A DNA stretch of 37,231 bases, taken from NCBI GenBank assembly GCA_017631955.1, contig JAGBSJ010000006.1, forward strand, positions 1 through 37,231. Direction: 5' to 3'. Origin of the DNA: Clostridia bacterium. GTDB taxonomy: Bacteria > Bacillota > Clostridia > Oscillospirales > Acutalibacteraceae. Shown here one piece after another: positions 1-6,626 of the stretch; position 1 is the stretch's first letter, and the number at the start of each line of letters is the position of its first letter. The notes under the pieces are model-generated. The model was not told where the DNA came from and did not search any database. It was given only the letters and a program-made list of their open reading frames with translations. The position numbers and the translations under genes are program-made.

Positions 1-1116
1 CATATCACTATTAATATAGTTTGAGAAATATGGTGTACCGTATTTTGCTGTCATTTCGAAGAGAAGCTTGTTGTTCTCTGTTTCTGACAAATCAAAGTCA
101 CGAGTAATTGAATATGTTGGAATTGGATACTGGAAACCACGACCGTTAGCGTCGCCTTCAACCATAACTTCGATGAATGCTTTATTCACCATATCCATTT
201 CAGCTTTACAATCTTTATACTTGAAGTCCATTTCCTTGCCGCCAACAATACAGTTGAGTTCTGCAAGGTCGTTTGGAACTGTCCAGTCAAGAGTAATGTT
301 TGTGAATGGAGACTGTGTACCCCATCTTGATGGAGTATTTACACCATAAATGAATGACTGGATGCACTGTTTAACTTCTTTATATGTGAGATTGTCAACT
401 TTTACGAATGGAGCTAAATATGTGTCAAATGATGAGAACGCCTGAGCACCTGCCCATTCATTCTGCATAATACCGAGGAAGTTAACCATCTGGTTGCAGA
501 GTGTTGAAAGGTGAGCAGCGGGAGCAGATGTAATCTTACCTGGAACACCGCCAAGACCTTCCTGAATAAGCTGCTTTAATGACCAACCTGCACAATAACC
601 TGTAAGCATTGAAAGGTCGTGAATATGAATATCTGCATTTCTGTGAGCGTTGCCGATTTCATCATCATAAATTTCTGAAAGCCAATAGTTAGCAGTAACC
701 GCACCTGAGTTTGAAAGAATCAAACCACCTACTGAGTAAGTAACTGTTGAGTTTTCTTTAACGCGCCAGTCATTAACATTAAGGTAGTTATCAATGATTG
801 CTTTGTAGTCAACCATTGTTGCATTAAGGTTACGAACCTTTTCTCTCTGACGACGGTAAATGATGTATGCTTTTGAAACATCATCATAACCTGCTTTAAT
901 AAGAACTGATTCAACACTGTCCTGAATATCTTCAACTGCGATGTTACCATCTTTGATTTTTGGTTCGAAATCTGCTGTTACTTTAAGAGCCAAGAAATCG
1001 ATAATATCCGGATTAAACTGTTTGTTACATGCCTCAAATGCCTGTGTAATAGCGTCTGCAATCTTTTTAACGTCAAAATTTGCTATTTTGCCATCTCTTT
1101 TAAGTACGTTATACAT
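1..1116 (-). CDS. nrdD: anaerobic ribonucleoside-triphosphate reductase, class III (N-terminal part)
   Basis: Reduces ribonucleoside triphosphates to deoxyribonucleotides with a glycyl radical, in the cytoplasm without oxygen. The 372 visible residues begin MYNVLKRDGK, an N-terminal ATP-cone (about residues 1-95) that senses ATP/dATP, followed by the start of the catalytic barrel with the class III signature NADIHIHDLSM. The glycyl-radical C-terminus lies beyond the left edge, so the gene is cut by the window, not broken. The ATG at 1116 is preceded by a strong GGAGG. The activase gene lies just upstream, but nrdD has its own promoter overlapped by NrdR boxes, so it is probably repressed by NrdR when dNTPs are plentiful. 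Identification is secure. Confidence 0.95.
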   Translation of the reverse strand, partial: MYNVLKRDGKIANFDVKKIADAITQAFEACNKQFNPDIIDFLALKVTADFEPKIKDGNIAVEDIQDSVESVLIKAGYDDVSKAYIIYRRQREKVRNLNATMVDYKAIIDNYLNVNDWRVKENSTVTYSVGGLILSNSGAVTANYWLSEIYDDEIGNAHRNADIHIHDLSMLTGYCAGWSLKQLIQEGLGGVPGKITSAPAAHLSTLCNQMVNFLGIMQNEWAGAQAFSSFDTYLAPFVKVDNLTYKEVKQCIQSFIYGVNTPSRWGTQSPFTNITLDWTVPNDLAELNCIVGGKEMDFKYKDCKAEMDMVNKAFIEVMVEGDANGRGFQYPIPTYSITRDFDLSETENNKLLFEMTAKYGTPYFSNYINSDM

Positions 1117-1158
1117 TGTGCGTCCTCCCTATTGGTTTAATTTTTCTGTGTATAAAAG

Positions 1159-1198
1159 AATAAATCCCGCTAATTTTTTCGGGTTAGCGAGATTTATT
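1159..1198 (-). promoter_or_regulatory. inverted repeat at the nrdD transcription start
   Basis: Arms 1159-1173 and 1184-1198 can form a 15-bp stem with one wobble or mismatch. The repeat starts inside the -10 box and spans the expected start site near 1189, so the RNA would hold only about 6 bp of stem. No good U-tract follows, so I do not call it a terminator. It may be an operator or a 5'-end stabilising hairpin. Confidence 0.45.
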
Positions 1199-1224
1199 AT
1201 ATTACATATATTGTGTTTTGTCAA
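1196..1224 (-). promoter_or_regulatory. nrdD promoter
   Basis: Reading the minus strand, TTGACA (1224-1219), a 17-base spacer and TATAAT (1201-1196) form a perfect sigma-A promoter. One NrdR box fills the spacer and the other lies just upstream of the -35 box. Confidence 0.85.
1201..1216 (-). promoter_or_regulatory. NrdR box, promoter-proximal copy (nrdD)
   Basis: ATTACATATATTGTGT matches the perfect upstream box at 12 of 16 positions. The right half is intact and the left half looks shifted by one missing base. It fills the -10/-35 spacer, so binding here would block RNA polymerase directly. Confidence 0.7.
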
Positions 1225-1233
1225 TAGGTTTTT

Positions 1234-1249
1234 ACACAATATATTGTGT
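1234..1249 (-). promoter_or_regulatory. NrdR box, upstream copy (nrdD)
   Basis: ACACAATATATTGTGT is a perfect 16-bp palindrome that fits the known NrdR-box consensus exactly. It lies directly upstream of the nrdD -35 element. A second, degenerate box is centred 33 bp away, about three helical turns, as expected for paired NrdR boxes. Confidence 0.85.
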
Positions 1250-1262
1250 TTTTTAATGAAAT

Positions 1263-1958
1263 TTAGGAAATTCCTCGAAGTTCGACATTTGGCACAATTT
1301 CTGTCGCTTTTTCGCGCATTTCCCTAAGTTTATCAAGGGTTACAGGGGTTAAAGAGTCACCTATAAGGTCCCCTGAATCTACAAAATTCTGTAAAAAGTA
1401 CTTGTGTGCGCCACTAATCCACACCACAATATCTTGTATGTCTTCAACTGTATGGAATTCGTTGACGATGGTTGTTCTGAACTCAAAATCTATATTACCG
1501 TTAATTAAGAAATCTACACTTTCTTCTATTTTAGACAAATCAAGATTGTTTATTCCCGATGTTTCTTTGTATTTGGCTTTGCTGTTTTTTATGTCCATAG
1601 CTACATAATCAACGAGTCCCTCATTGACTAACTCTTTGAGTTTTTCGGGGAATGTGCCGTTTGTATCAAGCTTAACTGAATAACCAAGATTTTTGATTTC
1701 TGTAATAAACGCTTTAATATCAGGTTGAAGTAACGGCTCGCCACCAGTAATACAGACACCCTCTAAAATACCCTGACGCTTTTTAAGGTAGTCGAGCACT
1801 TCTTCTGTACTGAATGTGTTGTCGCTATCAATATGAGTTACGAGAGAAGCGTTGTGACAGAATGGGCATCTCATATTACACCCTGCAGTAAAAATTGTAC
1901 AAGCAACTCTGCCGGGGTAATCAAGTAATGTTAATTTTTGAAAGCCGTTAATAATCAT
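1263..1958 (-). CDS. nrdG: anaerobic ribonucleotide reductase activating protein, NrdG2-type radical SAM
   Basis: A radical SAM enzyme that cleaves S-adenosylmethionine to install the glycyl radical on NrdD. The 231-residue protein starts MIINGFQKLTLLDYPG, typical of the NrdG2 subfamily, and has the CxxxCxxC iron-sulfur motif at Cys27, Cys31 and Cys34 (GCNMRCPFC), then ITGGEPLL. A longer reading frame reaches 2009, but the ATG at 1958 has the Shine-Dalgarno AGGAAA at the right distance, so I use that start. nrdD lies 146 bp downstream behind its own promoter. A separate promoter is likely here because a terminator closes proC just upstream; an extended -10 (TGGTAGAAT) is visible in the gap. 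The fold is certain; NrdD as partner is inferred from adjacency and subfamily. Confidence 0.88.
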   Translation of the reverse strand: MIINGFQKLTLLDYPGRVACTIFTAGCNMRCPFCHNASLVTHIDSDNTFSTEEVLDYLKKRQGILEGVCITGGEPLLQPDIKAFITEIKNLGYSVKLDTNGTFPEKLKELVNEGLVDYVAMDIKNSKAKYKETSGINNLDLSKIEESVDFLINGNIDFEFRTTIVNEFHTVEDIQDIVVWISGAHKYFLQNFVDSGDLIGDSLTPVTLDKLREMREKATEIVPNVELRGIS

Positions 1959-2007
1959 AATAGATTTCCTTTCGTATATACTGTTTTCTATTCTACCACA
2001 TACAAAC

Positions 2008-2039
2008 AAAAAAATAAAGCACAGACCGTAATCTGTGCT
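2008..2039 (-). terminator. rho-independent terminator of mscL-proC
   Basis: An 8-bp stem (AGCACAGA/TCTGTGCT, arms 2018-2025 and 2032-2039) is followed on the minus strand by seven T residues (2014-2008). It lies just after the proC stop. Confidence 0.9.
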
Positions 2040-2048
2040 AAATTTTTA

Positions 2049-2849
2049 TTACATTCTTTTATCTTTGTCGTATGACGCCTGTACTGCATCCATAACTGCT
2101 TTGTCGAATTCTTCGTTCTGTAAAGTTGCAATTCCCTCAATAGTTGTTCCACCTGGCGAACAAACACTATTAATAAGCGCCCAAGGGGAGTCGCCACTTT
2201 CAAGCATCATTTTTGCACTACCCAAAACTGCTTGTGCCGAAATTTTGAGAGCATCTTCACGCTTCATTCCATTTTTTTCTGCACCGCGAGCCATTGAATC
2301 AATAAACATAAAAGCGTATGCAGGTGAGCAAGCAGCAATTACACCGAAAATTGAAAACTGACTTTCGGGCAATTCGATTACATCGCCGAAACTTTCGCAA
2401 AGTCCCTTTACAAAGTCAAGAAGTGCGAAACTTACTTTCTCATTTTTGCAGACCGCACTCATTGACGCACCCACTTTTGCATTAATATTCGGCATAACAC
2501 GAATAACAGGCGTATTGCTTTCAAGGAACGAGCAAAGGTAAGAAATTGTTTTACCTGCACCAATTGACACAAGCGCGTGATTGTTTTCAGAAAGTGCATC
2601 TTTAATTTTTGGTAAAACCTCAGGGAATACCTGTGGTTTTACTGCAAGGACCACAACTTGTGCATTTTCTGCAACTTCTTCAGCAGATATTAACACATCA
2701 ACGCCTAAACTATCTTTAAGCGCAGTTGCTTTTTCTTCACAAGTATCAAAAACGCAGATTTCTGCTCCATTTACGTATTGAGATTTAACTACGCCATTCA
2801 AAATGGCAGCAGCCATATTCCCGCAACCGATAAAACCAAGTTTATACAT
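2049..2849 (-). CDS. proC: pyrroline-5-carboxylate reductase
   Basis: Catalyses the last step of proline synthesis, reducing 1-pyrroline-5-carboxylate to proline with NAD(P)H in the cytoplasm. The 266 residues match the family's usual length. The N-terminal Rossmann motif is GFIGCGNMAAAIL (residues 5-17), and the C-terminal dimerisation region carries SPGGTTIEG, the family signature. The start codon is two bases after the mscL stop and has no clear Shine-Dalgarno of its own, which suggests translational coupling. Proline is an osmolyte, so pairing with an osmotic-release channel makes sense, but that link is inference. A strong terminator follows. Confidence 0.95.
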   Translation of the reverse strand: MYKLGFIGCGNMAAAILNGVVKSQYVNGAEICVFDTCEEKATALKDSLGVDVLISAEEVAENAQVVVLAVKPQVFPEVLPKIKDALSENNHALVSIGAGKTISYLCSFLESNTPVIRVMPNINAKVGASMSAVCKNEKVSFALLDFVKGLCESFGDVIELPESQFSIFGVIAACSPAYAFMFIDSMARGAEKNGMKREDALKISAQAVLGSAKMMLESGDSPWALINSVCSPGGTTIEGIATLQNEEFDKAVMDAVQASYDKDKRM

Positions 2850-2851
2850 AA

Positions 2852-3310
2852 TTATTCAACGTCAGATGTACAGTGTGCACACTTTGTAGCGTCAATAGCA
2901 ATTTCACTCTTACAGAATGGGCAAACTTTTGTTGTTGGCGCTGCTTCTTCTACAACTTCTGGTTTTTTACCGATTGATGTAAGTTTGTTAAGTCCCTTAA
3001 CAAGAAGGAAAATAACGAATGCCATAATGATAAAGTCGATTGTTACTGCGATAAAGTTACCGTATGTAAGAATTGCTGCGCCTGCTTCAGTTGCTTCTTC
3101 GATTGTTGCATATTCGCCACCATCAAGTGCTACGAATTTTGATGCAAAGTCGCTACCTTTTGTAATAAGACCGATAAGTGGCATTACAAGGTCATTAACT
3201 ACTGATGTTACGATTTTCTGGAAAGCACCACCGATGATAACACCGACTGCAAGGTCGATTACATTACCGCGCATTGCGAATTCCTTAAATTCTTTGAAAA
3301 ATCCCTTCAT
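2852..3310 (-). CDS. mscL: large-conductance mechanosensitive channel with C-terminal zinc ribbon
   Basis: Forms a pentameric membrane pore that opens on osmotic downshock to release solutes. The 152 residues begin [30 protein letters not shown], the highly conserved MscL N-terminus and first transmembrane helix. A second helix follows (about residues 77-105). Instead of the usual short helical tail, the C-terminus ends in [18 protein letters not shown], a four-cysteine zinc ribbon (about residues 131-149). The start has AAGGA nine bases upstream. It heads a two-gene operon with proC from a promoter at 3347-3375. The channel call is secure; what the ribbon binds is unknown. Confidence 0.95.
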   Translation of the reverse strand: MKGFFKEFKEFAMRGNVIDLAVGVIIGGAFQKIVTSVVNDLVMPLIGLITKGSDFASKFVALDGGEYATIEEATEAGAAILTYGNFIAVTIDFIIMAFVIFLLVKGLNKLTSIGKKPEVVEEAAPTTKVCPFCKSEIAIDATKCAHCTSDVE

Positions 3311-3346
3311 TTGAAAAATCCTTCTTTCTTTAATTTTATGCTTTTT

Positions 3347-3375
3347 ATTTTAACACTATTTATTATGTATTTCAA
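3347..3375 (-). promoter_or_regulatory. mscL-proC promoter
   Basis: On the minus strand TTGAAA (3375-3370), a 17-base spacer and TAAAAT (3352-3347). It sits between the end of the PflX-like gene and mscL. Confidence 0.65.
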
Positions 3376-3377
3376 CA

Positions 3378-4256
3378 TTATTTTACGCCAGTTAAATCAA
3401 AATCGGGTATATATTTTGTTTGTGATGACGATTTTTCTTGCACAAATCCGTTTTCAAGTCCCAAATCTACGAAAAAATCCACCACCTTGTTATATTCTGC
3501 AGTAGTAAGGCGACGGTTTAACTCCTTGAATTCTGAAATGTTACCATAAGGAGTGTACTGACTCATAATGCTTATATATGTGTCGCTCGGTAAGTTTTCT
3601 TTAATCCATAAAAGAATATTTTTGCTTTCGTCAACATTTTTAGGCAACACAAGATGACGGATTATAAGCCCTTTTTGAATTATGCCGTCTTTGAATTCCG
3701 TTTTTGGTTGTTGACGGTACATTTCAAGTATTGATTTGCTTGCTTTCTCAAAATAATCAGGACATCTTGCATATTGTGTTGACTTTTCACTACTGAAATA
3801 TTTTAAGTCAGGCAAATAAACATCAATAAGTCCTTCAAGTTTTTTAAGAGTTTCTACGCTATCATACCCCGACGAATTATAAACTACGGGAACTTGCGGT
3901 TTGTACTGAGTAAGCGCATCAATTATAATATGCGAAAAGTGAGTAGGGTTTACAAAATCAATAGTATGTACTCCCCTATTTTCAAGCTCTTTTATGATTT
4001 CGATAAGGCGAGATGTTGTGATTACTTCGCCCTTATTTTCGTGGCTTATGGGGTAATTCTGACAAAAGCAACATTTAAGGGAACAACCTGAAAAGAAAAT
4101 TGCACCGGTCCCCTTTTCACCACTTATACAGGGTTCTTCCCAATTATGAATATCGGCGCGGGCAATCACAGGATTTTCGGGCATTCTGCAAAAGCCATTA
4201 CCAGTATTTTTATTTCTTTGGGCATTACAGTTTCGCGGACACAAATTGCAAATCAT
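3378..4256 (-). CDS. PflX-like radical SAM protein (COG1313 family)
   Basis: A radical SAM enzyme of the group annotated as PflX or pyruvate-formate-lyase-activase-like; its substrate is not established. The 292 residues have an N-terminal cysteine cluster (CNLCPRNC at residues 3-10, another Cys at 23) and the radical SAM motif GCSLKCCFCQNYPIS with Cys58, Cys62 and Cys65. The length fits this family rather than the shorter true PFL activases, and no formate-lyase gene is nearby. It is transcribed divergently from coaX, and the two promoters touch at their -35 boxes. Family membership is clear; the function is open. Confidence 0.8.
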   Translation of the reverse strand: MICNLCPRNCNAQRNKNTGNGFCRMPENPVIARADIHNWEEPCISGEKGTGAIFFSGCSLKCCFCQNYPISHENKGEVITTSRLIEIIKELENRGVHTIDFVNPTHFSHIIIDALTQYKPQVPVVYNSSGYDSVETLKKLEGLIDVYLPDLKYFSSEKSTQYARCPDYFEKASKSILEMYRQQPKTEFKDGIIQKGLIIRHLVLPKNVDESKNILLWIKENLPSDTYISIMSQYTPYGNISEFKELNRRLTTAEYNKVVDFFVDLGLENGFVQEKSSSQTKYIPDFDLTGVK

Positions 4257-4280
4257 ACACCCACCTCATTTCTATTTGGT

Positions 4281-4309
4281 ATTGTAACACAAATCCACTT
4301 GCGAAACAA
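4281..4309 (-). promoter_or_regulatory. promoter of the PflX-like gene
   Basis: Minus strand: TTGTTT (4309-4304), 17 bases, TACAAT (4286-4281). Its -35 shares base 4304 with the -35 of the divergent coaX promoter. Confidence 0.6.
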
Positions 4310-4327
4310 CAAAAAATGGTATATACT
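4299..4327 (+). promoter_or_regulatory. coaX promoter
   Basis: TTGCGA (4299-4304), 17-base spacer, TATACT (4322-4327). It lies about 30 bp upstream of the coaX start, which is preceded by GAGGTGA. Confidence 0.6.
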
Positions 4328-4355
4328 TATTATATTGTTTTCGTGAGGTGAGATT

Positions 4356-5120
4356 ATGCTTCTTACAGTTGACATTGGTAACACAAACATAAATCTTGGC
4401 ATTTTTGATGGGGACACTCTTACTATGAGTGCTCGCATTTCTACTGACCGTCAGAAAACCGATGACCAATATGCCGTTGATTTTGTGAATATCTTTTCAG
4501 TTTATAACATTAAGACAGGCGATATTGAGGGCTCTGTGATTTCATCGGTAGTGCCTGAAATTACTGTGCATGTTAAAAATGCAATCAAGCGTCTTACAAA
4601 TAAAAAGGTTGTTGTTTTAGGTCCCGGAGTTAAAACAGGACTTAATATTCTTATTGATAACCCTGCTCAACTTGGTGCAGACCTTGCAGCTGGTGCTGTT
4701 GGCGCGGTAAAGGACTACCCAACACCTACATTTATTGTAGATTTAGGTACTGCTACAAAAATCTGTGCAGTTGATGAAAATCGCAATTTCCGAGGTTGTA
4801 TGATTGCACCCGGCGTTGCAATTTCTCTTAAAGCACTTACCGATACTAGTTCGCTTTTACCTGCAATCCCACTTGAGCCACCTAAAAAAGCGTGCGGAAC
4901 AAACACTATTGAAAGTATGCAAAGTGGAATAGTTCTTGGCACTGCATCTATGATTGACGGCATTATTGAGCATTTTGTAAAAGAACTTGGCGAGCCAAAA
5001 ACAATCGTTGCAACAGGAGGACTAGCTAACTTTATTGCCCCTGTATGCAAAAGAGAAATGGTTTTAGACCAAGACCTTATTCTCAAAGGACTTAAAGCAA
5101 TTTACGAGAAAAATAAATAA
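4356..5120 (+). CDS. coaX: type III pantothenate kinase
   Basis: Phosphorylates pantothenate to 4'-phosphopantothenate, the first step of coenzyme A synthesis, in the cytoplasm. The 254 residues are full length for CoaX. The ASKHA-fold phosphate loop is at the N-terminus (TVDIGNTNINLGIF, residues 4-17), followed by GADLAAGAVGA (about 109-119) and FIVDLGTATK (about 127-136). The start is fixed by GAGGTGA. A PanT-like ECF substrate-binding membrane protein follows 58 bp downstream, so uptake and phosphorylation of the vitamin appear to be made together. Type III kinases are typically not inhibited by CoA. Confidence 0.95.
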   Translation: MLLTVDIGNTNINLGIFDGDTLTMSARISTDRQKTDDQYAVDFVNIFSVYNIKTGDIEGSVISSVVPEITVHVKNAIKRLTNKKVVVLGPGVKTGLNILIDNPAQLGADLAAGAVGAVKDYPTPTFIVDLGTATKICAVDENRNFRGCMIAPGVAISLKALTDTSSLLPAIPLEPPKKACGTNTIESMQSGIVLGTASMIDGIIEHFVKELGEPKTIVATGGLANFIAPVCKREMVLDQDLILKGLKAIYEKNK

Positions 5121-5144
5121 TTATTCGTTAAATTTTGCATTGCA

Positions 5145-5156
5145 TTCCGTACGGAA
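5145..5156 (+). promoter_or_regulatory. 12-bp perfect palindrome between coaX and the ECF gene
   Basis: TTCCGTACGGAA is an exact palindrome in the 58-bp gap. With one bulged A it extends to a 9-bp hairpin (TGC...GCA outside). It lies just before the Shine-Dalgarno AAGGAGG of the next gene. It could be an operator or an RNA hairpin; I recognise no specific regulator. Confidence 0.35.
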
Positions 5157-5178
5157 GCAGTAGCAAGGAGGAATATAA

Positions 5179-5790
5179 ATGGCAAAGACCACTAAACGAG
5201 CAAGAAAAAGAAAAACTCTGTTTCTTACTCAAATCGCCATACTCACATCTCTTATTGTGCTTATGGCATTCACACCAATCGGGTATTTACCACTAGGGCC
5301 TGTAAAAATGACTTTCATTATGGTGCCTGTAGCAGTTGGTGCAATCACTTTAGGCGAGAAAGCCGGTGCATTTTTAGGGCTTGTATTTGGTATTACAAGT
5401 TTCGCGCAATGTTTCGGACTCGACCTTTTCGGCACTACCTTGTTAGGTATAAACCCAATATACACATTTATAATGTGTATAATTCCACGTGTACTTATGG
5501 GTTACCTTTGCGGAGTAATTTACAAACTTGTGGCAAGGAAAAAGAAAAAATTTGCATTAGTCTTTGCAAGTTTTATGACACCAGTACTCAACACCACATT
5601 CTTTATGAGTTTATTGCTTCTATTCTTTGGAGAAAGCGACTACATAATGGGAATCCGTAATGGTGCAGACCTTTTACCGTTTTTAGTTGCATTTGTAGGG
5701 CTTAACGGAGTTATGGAAATTGTAACAACAACAGTTATTGCCCCACCCGTTGCAAGTGCTGTTAAAAAAGCAACAAAGAAATTCAAATAA
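5179..5790 (+). CDS. ECF transporter substrate-binding (S) component, probably pantothenate-specific
   Basis: An integral membrane vitamin-binding subunit that works with a shared energising module (EcfT plus two EcfA ATPases), none of which is encoded in this window. The 203 residues have a basic N-terminus (MAKTTKRARKRKT) and about six hydrophobic helices. The first helix region (FLTQIAILTSLIVLMAF) and the following LGPVKMTFIMVPVAVGAITLG match the S-component fold, whose helix 1 contacts EcfT. Pantothenate is inferred from co-transcription with coaX, a common PanT context; the sequence alone does not prove the ligand. AAGGAGG precedes the ATG. Confidence 0.82.
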   Translation: MAKTTKRARKRKTLFLTQIAILTSLIVLMAFTPIGYLPLGPVKMTFIMVPVAVGAITLGEKAGAFLGLVFGITSFAQCFGLDLFGTTLLGINPIYTFIMCIIPRVLMGYLCGVIYKLVARKKKKFALVFASFMTPVLNTTFFMSLLLLFFGESDYIMGIRNGADLLPFLVAFVGLNGVMEIVTTTVIAPPVASAVKKATKKFK

Positions 5791-5797
5791 AAAAATT

Positions 5798-5826
5798 ATG
5801 ACCACTCGATTTGAGTGGTCATTTTT
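5798..5826. terminator. bidirectional terminator between the ECF gene and ylmH
   Basis: A perfect 10-bp stem ATGACCACTC/GAGTGGTCAT (5798-5807 and 5813-5822) with a 5-base loop. T residues follow on the plus strand (5822-5826) and on the minus strand (opposite 5790-5795), so it can serve both convergent genes. Confidence 0.9.
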
Positions 5827-5830
5827 ATGA

Positions 5831-6565
5831 TTAAAAAATATCAACACTTATTACTAATCTATCTTTTTTCGTATGACGAAGAACGCCGTTATATATAAAT
5901 CTGCCGAATCCACGAACTGAAACTTTATCGCCTATATTAAGAGTCGCAGACGGACTCGTTTTAATGACACCATTCACAAATACTTTTTCTGTATGAAACA
6001 CAGGCAACACCTGACTTCGTGATAGATTATAAATCGCAGAGACTATAACATCAAGCCGTTCAGATGAAACTATGATTTCACGGTTTTCAGGTTGTGGCAA
6101 GGCATCTATGGGAATATTGTCCGCTAGTTCGCAGTTAACTGTTGTGTGCCTTACTTGTGTAAGATTTTGAATTATATAGTCACTTATAGTATCAAGGCAG
6201 AAAAGATACCCGCAATTTTCACTGATAATTATATCTCCAAGCACTTCACGACGAATTCCAAGTCCCATAAGTGAGCCGAGAAAATCACGATGAGATAGAG
6301 TATCGGCAAATTTTTGATTAACAGGTTTTATAAGAATGCAGTTTATTGGGTAATCAGATTTATCTGCAAAATATTCTCGGTCACCAAAACAAGCAACGCA
6401 CCTTTCTGCATTTTCATATCCGCCCCACAAAGTGACAGGCACAGAAAAACGCATAGCACAAAGTTCCGACATTTCGGCAATACCGAGAAAATCGGAATAA
6501 ATTGCATACCCTTTCTCATTTGAACGGTCTGCTAATTCTTGAAAACGCTTTTGTTTTTCTGTCAT
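5831..6565 (-). CDS. S4-domain RNA-binding protein, YlmH family
   Basis: A cytoplasmic RNA-binding protein of the YlmH family, linked in other Firmicutes to the division gene cluster and to ribosome-associated functions. The 244 residues have a mixed N-terminal region and a C-terminal S4 domain (about 165-235), with SERLDVIVSAIYNLSRSQV and KVFVNGVIKTSPSATLNIGDKVSVRGFG, the typical RNA-binding loop. The frame is open to a GTG at 6574, but that codon overlaps the Shine-Dalgarno; AGGTGA is correctly spaced for the ATG at 6565, so I use it. It stands alone here, between potD and the ECF gene, rather than in a division cluster. Confidence 0.82.
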   Translation of the reverse strand: MTEKQKRFQELADRSNEKGYAIYSDFLGIAEMSELCAMRFSVPVTLWGGYENAERCVACFGDREYFADKSDYPINCILIKPVNQKFADTLSHRDFLGSLMGLGIRREVLGDIIISENCGYLFCLDTISDYIIQNLTQVRHTTVNCELADNIPIDALPQPENREIIVSSERLDVIVSAIYNLSRSQVLPVFHTEKVFVNGVIKTSPSATLNIGDKVSVRGFGRFIYNGVLRHTKKDRLVISVDIF

Positions 6566-6597
6566 AACATTCACCTATATAATTATATATAACAACA

Positions 6598-6620
6598 AAG
6601 GTGGGGTCAAGCCCCACCTT
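6598..6620 (-). terminator. terminator-like hairpin after potD
   Basis: Stem AAGGTGGGG/CCCCACCTT (6598-6606 and 6612-6620), GC-rich, followed on the minus strand by TTTGTTGTT. The U-tract is imperfect, but the position right after the potD stop fits an operon end. Confidence 0.65.
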
Positions 6621-6626
6621 ATCATG

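Noticed and set aside
6582-6610. TTGACC-17-TATAAT on the minus strand as a ylmH promoter
   Set aside because: The sequence match is good, but transcription would start about at the Shine-Dalgarno (6576-6571), leaving no usable leader, and the -35 lies in the potD terminator hairpin. Kept only as a note.
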